Made by a program: the position numbers and the translations under genes. Below are positions 23,399 through 34,516 of a DNA stretch of 64,000 nt, piece after piece (the stretch's first letter is position 1; the number at the start of each line of letters is the position of its first letter). This stretch comes from Cucumis sativus (Eukaryota > Streptophyta > Magnoliopsida > Cucurbitales > Cucurbitaceae). Location of the stretch: the NCBI RefSeq assembly GCF_000004075.3, contig NC_026661.2, forward strand, positions 3,844,001 to 3,908,000, written 5' to 3'. Below the pieces are notes generated by a model. It was given only the letters and a program-made list of their open reading frames with translations. It was not told where the DNA came from and did not search any database.

Positions 23399-26300
23399 TT
23401 GAATCAACTAATTTCATCATCATCCGCTCTGGCTGTTTCATCAGGTAATCGATGGCTTCTTGATTCTGCCTGTTGTAATCATATGACCTCTGACTCTTCT
23501 CTTATGTCTACGTCTAGCCCTACAAAATCTTTACCTCCTATTTATGCTGCTGATGGTAATTGTATGAACATCTCTCATACTGGTACCATTGATACTCCCA
23601 GTGTACATCTTCCCATACTTACTGTGTTCCTAACCTGACCTTTAATCTAGTGTCTGTTGGTCAATTATGTGATCTGGGCTTAAATGTTTCATTTTCTCCC
23701 AATGGTTGTCAGGTTCAGGATCCGCAGACGGGACAGACGATTGGAACGGGTCGCAAAGTGGGAAGATTGTTTGAGCTCACATCACTTCGGATTTCATCTC
23801 CTTCTTCCATCTCTGCTTCGGTCACTGATTCTGACACATATCAGTGGCATCTTCGTCTTGGTCATGCTTCCTCTGAAAAACTTCGTCATTTAATTTCTGT
23901 TAACAATTTGACTAATCTTACTAAATTTGTTCCTTTTAATTGTTTGAATTGCAAACTTGCTAAACAACCTGCCTTATCTTTTTCTCAATCCATCTCTAAT
24001 TGTGATAAACCTTTTGATTAGTGCATTCTGATATTTGGGGTCCTGCCCCAATTACTACTGTTCATGGTTATCGCTACTATGTTTTATTCATTGATGACTA
24101 CTCTCGATTTACATGGATTTACTTTCTAAAACATCGTTCTGAATTATCTCGCACATATATTGAGTTTGCTAACATGATTCGCACTCAATTTTCCTCTCCC
24201 ATCAAAATTCTTCGCACTGATAATGCTTTGGAATATAAAGATTCCATCCTTCTTTCTTTTCTTTCCCAACAGGGCACTATTGTTCAGCGCTCTTGCCCTC
24301 ATACCTCTCAACAAAATGGACGTGCTGAGCGCAAACATCGTCACATTCTTGACTCAGTACGTGCCCTCCTTCTTTCTGCCTCTTGTCCAGAAAAATTCTG
24401 GGGTGAAGCTGCCCTTACATCAGTATATACAATCAATCGTCTCCCTTCCTCTGTCCTTCAAAATACCTCTCCGTTCGAAAAACTATATGGTATTTCTCCC
24501 GACTATTCTAAACTCAAAGTTTTTGGTAGTGCCTGCTTCGTTCTGTTACATCCTCATGAACACAATAAACTTGAACCACGTGCCCGTCTCTGTTGCTTCC
24601 TTGGCTATGGCACCGAACACAAAGGATTTCGTTGTTGGGACCCTCTTTCCAACCGACTCCGGATATCTCGGCATGTCACTTTTTGGGAACACACTATGTT
24701 CTCTCGTTTGTCCTCCTTCCACACCTCCTTCTCTAGTCCTCAATCTTTCTTTACAAACACATCTGTTGACCTTTTTCCTCTCTCTGAACCCACCTTGGAT
24801 ACTGAGCTTGCACAATCTTCACCTGCTACTGCAAATCTGGATCCACCGTCTGTCTCCGATGATGTTCCTGAATCGCCACCTGCTACTCCTCTTCGTCGCT
24901 CTACCAGGGTAAGAGAACCTCCCCCTCATCTCACTGATTACCATTGTTTTTCTACCATTGTTTCCCTTGTTGAACCCACCTCTTATCAAGAGGCCAGTAT
25001 TAACCCAGTATGGCAGAAAGCAATGGATGAAGAATTACAGGCTCTTGAAAAGACGCACACTTGGGACTATGTTGATTTACCTCCCGGTAAAAGACCCATT
25101 GGTTGCAAATGGATTTACAAAATCAAAACTCACTCTGATGGAACTATTGAACGTTATAAAGCTCGGCTTGTTGCAAAAGGATACTCACAAGAATATGGGA
25201 TAGACTATGAAGAAACATTTGCCCCTGTTGCCCGGATGACATCTGTTCGCAGCTTGTTAGCTGTTGCTGCTGCCAAACAGTGGCCTCTTTTTCAGATGGA
25301 TGTCAAAAATGCATTTCTTCACGGCAACCTATCTGAAGAAGTGTATATGAAGCCACCTCAGGGAACTTCTCCTCCTCCCAACAAGGTGTGTCTCCTTCGT
25401 CGCGCTCTATACGGTCTAAAACAGGCTCCACGAGCTTGGTTTGCCACGTTTAGCTCCACCATTACTCAACTTGGATTTACCTCCAGCTCTCACGACAATG
25501 CCCTTTTTACACGACAGACAACTCATGGTATTGTTCTTCTCCTTCTTTATGTTGATGATATGATTATTACTGGTAATGATCAACAGGCCATATCCGACCT
25601 ACAACAATATCTTGGTCAACATTTTGAGATGAAAGACCTTGGATCTCTCAATTACTTTCTCGGTCTTGAAGTCTCTCACCGTTCAGATGGTTATCTGTTA
25701 TCTCAAGCGAAATATGCATCTGATCTAATAGCACGCTCAGGAATTACAGACTCCACCACATCTTCAACACCGTTAGATCCTCATGTCCATCTAACTCCGT
25801 TTGATGGTGTTCCTCTTGACGATGCAAGCTTGTATCGGCAACTTGTTGGCAGTCTTATATACCTAACAGTAACTCGCCCAGATATTGCATATGCTGTTCA
25901 TATTGTCAGTCAATTTATGGCTGCTCCTCGAACAATTCATTTCACTGCTGTTCTACGCATACTTCGCTATGTCAAAGGCACCTTGGGACATGGTCTTCAA
26001 TTCTCATCTCAGTCTTCCCTTGTGTTGTCGGGATATTCTGATGCTGATTGGGCGGGGGATCCTACTGATCGACGATCCACTACAGGATACTGTTTTTACT
26101 TAGGTGATTCTCTCATCTCATGGCGTAGTAAGAAAAAAGTGTTATATCTCGTTCCAGTACGGAATCTGAATATCGTGCTCTGGCTGATGCTACAGCTGAA
26201 CTTATATGGCTTCGGTGGCTCCTTGCCGATATGAGTGTCCCTCAACAGGGTCCTACCCTCCTCCATTGTGACAATCGTAGTGCCATTCAGATTGCTCACA

Positions 26301-26500
26301 ATGATGTGTTTCATGAACGTACAAAACACATTGAAAATGACTGTCACTTTGTTCGTCACCACCTCTTAAGCAACACCCTCCTCTTACGTTCTGTTTCTAC
26401 TATTGAACAACCTGCGGATATCTTCACCAAAGCCTTGCCATCTAATCGATTTTGTCACTTACTTACCAAACTCAAGTTGATCGCTACTCTACCACCTTGA
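23399..26500 (+). pseudogene. Copia element 2 pol (protease-integrase-RT-RNase H), frameshifted
   Basis: Pieces in order: protease (LLDSACCNHM, near 23,460), gag-pre-integrase (23,650-24,021), integrase (HSDIWGPAP, FIDDYSRFTW, from 24,021), reverse transcriptase (YVDDMIITGND, near 25,550), RNase H (YSDADWAGD near 26,040, tail to 26,500). Frame changes occur near 23,390, 23,625, 24,020 and 26,140, each consistent with a small indel. The long 24,021-26,234 section holds integrase and RT unbroken. The element is young by its LTRs yet has no continuous polyprotein. It was either copied in trans by a relative or carries assembly indels. Confidence 0.88.
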
Positions 26501-26504
26501 GTTT

Positions 26505-26513
26505 GAGGGAGGG
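26505..26513 (+). other. Polypurine tract of copia element 2
   Basis: GAGGGAGGG directly before the 3' LTR. Confidence 0.8.
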
Positions 26514-26665
26514 TATTAATGTAAATAAGGTTTAGTTATTTTGGGTAATGATATTAATGTAAATAAAGTAGGTTTAGTTTATTTGGGTAACTAACCTTGT
26601 ATAAATACACTCCCTTTGATCAATCAAATAGATAAAGAGAATATTCTTCAGAATATACTTTCACA
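26514..26665 (+). repeat. 3' LTR of copia element 2
   Basis: 152 bases with no difference from the 5' LTR on reading, followed by the target duplication CTGTA at 26,666-26,670. Confidence 0.93.
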
Positions 26666-26756
26666 CTGTAATTAGTTGTCTTATTATGTAAGATGAATTC
26701 AATGGCCAGAGAACCATCCACTCCAATTCCCCACTCTAAGCCTGTGTCAATAAAGA

Positions 26757-27375
26757 GATTTGATTATGTAATTAGTTGTGTTATTAATATTGCCTTGAAT
26801 GGAAGATATGAACTCTTGTTGTAACCTTCACAAATTTATTCTTTTCATCACAAATTTATTCTTTCCCTGTATGTAACTTATTCACATTTGTATATAAATA
26901 TTCATTAAGGTTTGTGTATAAATATTCATTAACTTATTTTCTCCTTTGATTAAGGTTTTAGTTTGATCTCTACGGTATCAGAGCTACTCTTGTGTGCTAA
27001 TAGAAAAACTTGTCTCACAAAGCTGAAAATTTTTTCTATGGCCATGGAAGAAAAAGCTCCACAATTCAATCTTTTCATCGGACAACTAGTCTCATTTCAA
27101 TCAAACTCAACGATGAAAATTATCCCTTATGGAAATCCCAAGTTGCTACCATTAATTAAGAGTATGGGTCTTGAACACCATATCTCACAAAGGAAAAGAA
27201 ACATGACGATGAAGCTGCCAGCGAACAAGGAAGAAAGCTCCAAAGATGATCATATACTCCCACAGTTTGGATCAGAAATGATGAGCTCCTTATCTCTTGG
27301 CTTGCTGGGGATAATCTCAGAAGATGTTTTGAACATGAAAACAACTCAACCCGCCCCTTCCCCCAATTAATTACC
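26757..27375 (+). mobile_element. Truncated third copia element: LTR part, PBS and gag start
   Basis: CGGTATCAGAGCT at 26,973-26,985 is a one-mismatch initiator-Met primer-binding site. Upstream is AT-rich sequence with a duplicated TATAAATATTCATTAA, which looks like an LTR 3' part. Downstream the frames contain copia gag N-terminal motifs, an ENYPLW-like segment in another frame around 27,110 and then SMGLEHHISQ. Similarity stops by about 27,375 with no protease, integrase or RT. It is a fragment, not a gene. The frame at 26,963-27,370 passes through it with a shift. Confidence 0.6.
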
Positions 27376-28990
27376 TCAGCTTAAAAATAATTTACTTAAG
27401 AGATTTTCGTGCTCCTTGAGTTCGACCGAGACTTTATTACCACTAGAACTACCTCTTGGTGTGTAATTAGGTAAATTATTTGATTCGGATTTGTTACGCT
27501 GATGAAATCTGCTCGATCACACCACATATATGTGGCCTTATTCTAATCTTGATTATGTTTTATCTTTTTCATGTTGAAAAATTCATGGATTGAGTTCATC
27601 TGTCTTTGAAAACTGATTTTAGAATATGTTGTTCATCCATTTTGATTTTGAATTTAATTTTTTAAACGTGGAATTGATATTCAAGTTTATAAGAATAGAC
27701 TTATTTGATAATAAAATTTATAATTTTACCTTTTTAGTCTCTATGTTTTTAAAAGTAAGTTTAACCGGTCATAAAAGTATTTTTTATTTGATTTTTCAAA
27801 AATAATTATTTGATATTTAAAAATAGAAAAAAATTGTTTTAAAGAGAAAGAGCATTTTAGAAAATAACAAAATAAATTAAAATATTTACAAACTATAACA
27901 AGATTTTTGAATTCTATCAATGATAGTCCACAAATAGAAGAATATCACTGGCGATTAAATGTTTGTTATTGATAAAATATGAAGTTTTGCTATAGCTTTT
28001 AAATATTTTGTCAATTTTGTTATTCTTTACAATTCTCCTTTGGAGAATATGATTTTTAGAAATTATTCTTCTAATCTACTCATTTTTTAAAACTCAAAAA
28101 CCAAATGTGTCTGCTCTTTAAAACTTGGGACTTAAAATATACTTTTTCCAAATAAATATGATTGAATGCATTGTGTTGTTTTTAAATATTGCAAAATAAA
28201 TCAAAATATAAAAAATTCATTGTCTAGAGCAAACTAAGCTCTTGTTGGCTTTACTATAATATTATAAAATAAGGTTATAATATATTTAAAATTTTGACGT
28301 TAAACGTGTACGTATAGATTAATTAATAATTGGTTATAGGTAAAATAAATAAACAAATTATATGGTACTTGAACTTTGAAGAAAGTAACAATTAATTTGT
28401 GATTGAAATTTAATAAGTAAACAATTTAGTCTTTATATTTTCAAATTTGCAACACTTTGGTCATTGTACTTCATAATTAACCTAGTTTATATTCAACTTA
28501 ATATTTTAATTGATACTACAACTACTTAAATATACTATCAAACACATTTAAGATACCAAGAAGAACTTACCCCAACCGTAATTAATTGATATGATCTCAT
28601 CCATTTCTACGATTATTGTATTAAAAAAAATACACTGAAATGAATAGTAAAGAATAGAATTTAATAATGGAAACATGTCCCAAACACACACACTAACCCT
28701 ACCAAATCTCTTACCAATTGACCACAAATAAAGGCATATATATTTACATGTTTATATACATTTGATTTTGGTCATAAATTTCAATTTTGCATTTTGTTCA
28801 TTTATTAAATTTTGCAATGACCACGAACACTTATAATGCATGTAAGTTAAAGCGACACTTGCAAAAATGACAAAATAAATTATAATAATTAAGTTCATAG
28901 TACACACTTTATTATTTGTGAAAATGACAAAAACGAAATCTAGCTAACCCACATATCAATAGATAGAATGTCACAAGTGTCATCGTTACT
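27376..28990. other. AT-rich intergenic DNA, no gene seen
   Basis: No domain, no RNA gene and no clear transposon ends recognised. It lies between the unit B end and the minisatellite. Confidence 0.5.
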
Positions 28991-29340
28991 AATATACGTT
29001 TGATACACCTTATACACGTCTAATACACTTAATACACCATTTGATAAACCTGATACACTTGATGCACCTGATACTTTTTTATACACTCGATACATTTTGA
29101 TACACATTTGAAACATTACTAATATATGTTTGATATACATGATACACTGCATATACATTTAATATTCTTCACTTATACAATTGATTGATTAAATGCACCT
29201 GATATGCTTGGAGTCCTACTTATATCCTTAATATACTATTGATATACACTTGTAAATTTGGTTCATATACTTGATAATGATTCACTTTATTGATATGCTT
29301 TAACAATATATTGTTGTTATACTTGATAATGATACACAAA
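28991..29340. repeat. Degenerate short-period repeat (TTGATACAC-like)
   Basis: Many spaced variants of TGATACACT and TTGATACAC occur, for example GTTTGATACACC, CTGATACACTTGATGCACC, CGATACATTTTGATACACA and CATGATACACTGCATA. They are densest at 28,997-29,150 and thin out to about 29,340. The period varies around 9-12 bases, so this is a decayed minisatellite. The frame at 28,940-29,158 is just this repeat translated. Confidence 0.7.
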
Positions 29341-30959
29341 GTTACACAATTCATATACTTAATAATATTATAATGAACTGCATAAAATTTAAAAAAACAA
29401 AAAATTACGTAATATTATAATGAACTAATACATATAATATAAGTTCAAACTAAGACAAAGTAAAACAAAAAAAAATTAATATAAAAAAATAAAACAAAAT
29501 AATTTAGAAAGAATAAATAATTTTTCTAGTATAAGAATAAACAAATAATTATGGCCTTAAAAAATGAAAGAATAAATAATTAAGGAGTAGAGCATTAAAA
29601 AAAAGAAGATAAATAAGTTATTGAATGGTAGTTTAGGAATAATAACAAATTTACGATGGAAAAGTGAGAATTTTGTCATATTTACAAAATTTTAAAATAA
29701 TGTGCTATAATTGCTATATCATATTCTCAAACTGCTATCCTAATTTAAAAGACCAAAAACTTACGTAATTGATACATTTAACATATATATATATATATAA
29801 TTAAAAAATAAGTTAATAAACAAAATTTAAAAATATTTATTATTAACACTATCTTCACGTTAATGAATACAAAATGATTCATTTTCTAGGATTGAATATT
29901 TTATTAAATACCGATTTACGCATGTTAATTAGATTCAAAGGCTTCCCAATATCTAGTTAATTAATGTTTGTAAAAGTTTCATTTTCTTATTAAAAAATAA
30001 ATTAATTAATACAACTAAATTTGATTCATTTTTATAAAAATAATAAAACACCCAAATATTTACGATTCATGTAACAAAATAAAAAAGTCCATTAGATTGA
30101 TTAATTTTTTTTAATTTTCTAGGTTTGTCCTTAGTGTTTTTTAATTTCTTCATTATTCCTAATTTCCAATTTTTTTCTTCTCATCTTTTCCAATTTTTCT
30201 TTGATATTTTTTTAATTCATTATCTTTGTTTTCAATCCATAATCAATCTTGTAATTTTTTTTAAAATTGTTATTTGGTTAAAGATGGTGTACGTAATTTC
30301 TTGAACAAAAATTGTTGAGATCAAATCAATTAGTTTAGATTTGGGTACACGATCAAGTATCAATTCTATAAAATTGTAAAAGATCTTGAAAAAAAATCTT
30401 TGGGAGGATGGTACAAAAATGGTTGGGATATACCAATATAAAAAATCTTGTTTCACGATCTTCAACCAAGACCGTTTAGATTTTAGGTATCATAATCGTT
30501 TAGATTTAGATCTATACAGTATATTTGGCATTTTTGTATTTTCATTACAAACCTATGGACTTTTTTTCGTTTTCAAAATTATTTTATACACCATAAATAT
30601 TGGATCAATTTCTTATATTCTTAAAAAAAAATCCCTCCAAATTATTTATTTCTAAACTTCAAAGTGTTTGGGATATGTGCCACTAACCTTCAAATTTTAA
30701 AAAATAAAAATGAATTTTTTTTATTAAAATAATTGGTTATTTTTTATAATAATTGGAATTAAACATATGATCAATTTTCTTTTTTTTAAAAGAAAAATCT
30801 ACCCTCTCTCTTCCACTTTTTTTTTCTTTTTGTTTTCTTCTCCAACACATGTGGATCTATAAATAAATAAATAAATAAATAAATAAAGCAATGAAGGAGA
30901 AGATCTTGCTATTCACAATAATAAATAATATTAATAGAATATTAAAATATAGCTTCATT
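29341..30959. other. AT-rich intergenic DNA
   Basis: No gene seen. Includes an (AT)n run near 29,790 and an (AAAT)n run at 30,861-30,887. Confidence 0.5.
30861..30887. repeat. (AAAT)n microsatellite
   Basis: About seven uninterrupted AAAT units after GGATCTAT. Confidence 0.9.
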
Positions 30960-33900
30960 ATTCATATAAGGCCACAAAGAAAGAAGTCATAATTAAATGT
31001 CACATGCTATCCTATGGTAAATTTCGAAGCATTTTCATTTTTTTTACTATTATTGCATAAAAATAAAAATAAAATTGAAACGAAAATGCCAACAAACTAT
31101 TCTTGCCATCACGTTACATATATATAAATATACACACATACATGTCGACTTTAGATCTAGTTTCCATTTTAGTCTCAGTTTCAAGTTTGGTTTCAATTTA
31201 GTTACTATATTTATATAATTATTTTATTTATATCATCAGTGTAAAAACATCTAAATTTTTAAAATTTTAAAAAGTGAAAAAAGCGTTCAAAGATACATTT
31301 ATAGTGGTTAGTTTTGAGAAAAATCGTTAAACTGTAATTTCTCTAAACTGCAGTGCTTTTACTTGACTTTACTTTTTTGTTCGTTGTTGTTTTTTGGACT
31401 TATCTCTAGACTTTCTTTTGGATCATCATGTTAATTTCTTGCACTTCAACAAATGAATATATTTGATAGGAATGATGAGTGTGCTAAAAGCCTCTTCATC
31501 TAATGTGAATGATTGGGTGCACCAAACTGACCCAAGTTATATATTTTATTTTTAAAAAACCCTAAACTAGTGAATAATCTCATAATGATCCATGAACTAA
31601 AAACGGTAAAAAAATATTCTCATTGATTAAAAAAATTTCACTAATTTTCTCACCAACAAAACTATTCAAGTTATAACATAAAATTCAAAAAAAAAAAAAT
31701 CTTACAAAATTCTAAAATAAAATTTTTATTTAAACATACTAAAACAATAACTAACTAGTTAAGCAAAATCAATGTATTTAATTATTAAAACACTCTACTT
31801 TTCAAAATACATTTAAAGTTTCAAAAGTTTCAAAAATTATCTTAAACTTAAAGAAAAAAAGTTTAAAAAAATACATTTTATGTTATACAACACAAATTGT
31901 TAATATTGTCTTACTTTTCTATTTTTTATGCATTAAAAATAAAGAGAATCAATGAAAACATCAAGAGATTTTAGAACGTGAATCTTTCTACTTGACCAAC
32001 GTCTAAGTATAATATGGTAAAAATTTTAGTGTAAAAATGAATTGACGAGAGTATTCTTTCTCACTTCTTTTTAGCGCAAGGATTAATTATAAAACTTTTT
32101 AAAAATTCACAATTATTTTTAAAATAAAAGTTTAATAATTTTCCTTCACAATTCACCCTAAAAGTATTTTTGAATTCTCTCCCAAAGTTAGGAGTCGGGG
32201 TGGGTGTGGGTAATGTGTTTTGTAATGTAATGCCTAGAATTTTGAACCCAGTGGGGAGTGGGTGTTGATATTAATTCTTTCTGTCTTGTCCTCTCTCAAC
32301 TTCGATGTGGATTGACAAGTCTTCTGCTACACAATGTTCTGTCATTTATATAAAAAGTCTTCATTCTAATTCCCATGTTTACATATTTCACCTCAAACTC
32401 CCTTTCCAAACACTTGTTTGGAGCTATATATATCAACTTCATTGCTATAAACATCATCATCAAGATGTTTGAAGGAAGGATAATTATAGTATTGTAATAG
32501 TTTTAGTATTATGATAGTATGCATTTGAAAGATTATGATAGTTAATATATAATGTACATCAAACCCATAAATTTATTTTATTAAATAGTTTTATTAATTG
32601 TATTCGCTCAATAAATTTATGAGTCGTAATGTTTCATGTTTTTTTTCATGTGTATATATTGCACATCGAATTAAAGAAGCTTCATGTTCATATCAATCAT
32701 TTAAGTTGTGATTTTGTGTTTGCATTAATCTATTTTCTTTCATGCATACATATTTGTCATTAAATACAATATTTATTCCATAAATTTGTTATTAAATCAT
32801 TATTTTTCTAAGCATATTTTTAGAGTGATTTTCAAAAGCGTTTGTCTAATTGCTTCTAATCTAAATATTGTTGTCACATGATCACAAAAAATGAGTACAA
32901 AAATCTATATTACATAAGTAAATATTTTCAAACTTTGAAAAGAGTTTAATGAGTCAACTTAAAAAAAATTAAACAAAATACAGGAAGTACTAATTTTAAT
33001 TAAAAAACAATAAAATTCAAGATAATTTTCTATAATTTAGTTAGAAAAGAAAACATTTATTAGCTGAAATTAAAATATTTGGATAAGATAAGTCAAAATA
33101 ATTTAATTTAAAAAAACTACTTAATTAAACATATTCAAAATAGATATTTGTTGAAGGTAAATAAAACAATATGTCATTATAATTTTTTTGTGCAAAAAAA
33201 ATCTTATTATAAATTAATTTAATTGAAAAAGAAGAAAAAAAAGTGATGAATGAAAGGCTTTTTCAATTTTTTTATTTCTATGAAAAAGAGTTGGGGGATT
33301 ATGGAAAAAAGTTTGTATGGGTAAAGGATTAGGGGAATTAAGATAGGAGTTTGTTCGGGGGATTATGGGTAAAATTGGGTGTTACAGAAACCCTAAAACT
33401 ACAGTTTCCATAACATGAACTCCAAATAAGAAGGAGTTATCATAATCTACTCCAAATTTCGCAGATTGTGTTTATATTTTGTGAGAAAAACATGGTGTGC
33501 ACGTTACCTCAATAATAATTTTCATATCATTCCAAATTCAACATCTTTACAATTATTGAGAGAATGGCTTAATTTAGTGACCATGTTTGGCTAGTGAATG
33601 GAACATAACCATGATAGGAAAATTGACAAAATATTAAAGAAAATGAGGGTAATATATAAATGTTATATGAATAATAATATGGAAAAGAATTTGAGTCCAA
33701 TTAATTTTACTTTAGTGCTAATTGTCTTCCAAGATAGTACATATTCACTTTCTCATAAAAGCAGTACCTCATCAACAAGATTTAACAAACTATACTCTAT
33801 GTGGAAATAAATCGAACTTGAACAAAAGTTACAAAAGGGAAAAATGTCTATAAGAGAAAGTCATTATGAATTTTTTTTTTTTTTAAAGTTTGAATAAGAT

Positions 33901-34436
33901 GAATGTTTATAGAAACAATTCATGGTCATTTGGATAATCGTGTCACTTCTTTAAATTGGTTATTTTTTTAAAAGAGATGTGCATTCACGAAACAATGCAA
34001 TTTTATGCAAATGGTCATGTACCATTTCTTTCAATAATAAATTTTGTCTTTTAGTGATTCTTTTCTATCAACAAAAATATTTTTTTTTATTTTTGAGAAA
34101 ACCCATGGTTATAAATATATAAACTATGATTTTTTTAATGCATTTTAGTGTGTATTTAATCATTCTTATAAATTAACGAGTGATATTTGAGTGTATTTTG
34201 ATATGCATATCTATCTTTGTACAACTTCTTCTAATCACCCACATATCACATATCAAAAAAGTAATGATTGGACAATTTGAGATGCTATCAAATAAGTGTT
34301 TGTAAATTTGATTTAAAAAAATCAAAATCTAATAGTAAACCAAAGTAGGCATGAGATTTAAGTCTAAAATAAACAATATTATGGGATTATAAAAACAGGT
34401 AAAATAAACCATTTGTTTTCCCAATGAGTTTGAGCC
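30960..34436. other. 5' flank of tandem unit C
   Basis: No gene. The early part resembles 5291-7130 of unit A and the later part resembles the upstream regions of both A and B (AATTTTAC near 33,704 corresponds to the copia/unit B junction at 12,656). It contains TTTATG- and AAAT-rich segments only. It shows what the unit looked like before the A/B rearrangement. Confidence 0.6.
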
Positions 34437-34443
34437 TATAAAA
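34437..34443 (+). promoter_or_regulatory. TATA box of UGT copy C
   Basis: TATAAAA in the same GTTTGAGCC context as copy B, about 75 bases before the ATG at 34,517. Confidence 0.55.
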
Positions 34444-34516
34444 GATAACCTATACCAAACCCAAAACCCCATCCCTCATTTCTCTTCGAAACAAATCATT
34501 TCATAGAAATTAAGAA

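Larger units (their letters stand above)
21558..26665 (+). mobile_element. Ty1-copia LTR retrotransposon 2, recent, with TA...CA LTR ends
   Basis: Complete element with identical 152-base LTRs, an initiator-Met primer-binding site, a GC-rich leader, gag, pol and a polypurine tract. It is flanked by the 5-base duplication CTGTA. The empty site is visible in unit C near 40,612-40,622 (GATTGTGTAATTA against GATTCTGTA/ATTAG here). LTRs begin TATTAATG and end TTTCACA, a non-canonical TA...CA pair. Identical LTRs and a clean target duplication show a recent insertion, later than the B/C duplication. Confidence 0.95.
12656..26755 (+). repeat. Tandem unit B (segmental duplication of UGT to SERK 3' end)
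   Basis: Aligned by eye to unit C (about 33,700-40,690). Order is conserved: UGT promoter, UGT exons, shared spacer (for example CTTGGCTTCTCCAACATCAT at about 17,598 and 37,672), SERK last exon, part of the SERK intron. Similarity stops near 26,755 just after the shared CAATAAA segment. Copia element 2 is a later insertion inside this unit. Confidence 0.8.

Noticed and set aside
24223-24912. 229-residue plus-strand frame inside copia 2 pol
   Set aside because: Overlaps the integrase to RT section in another frame; a shadow.
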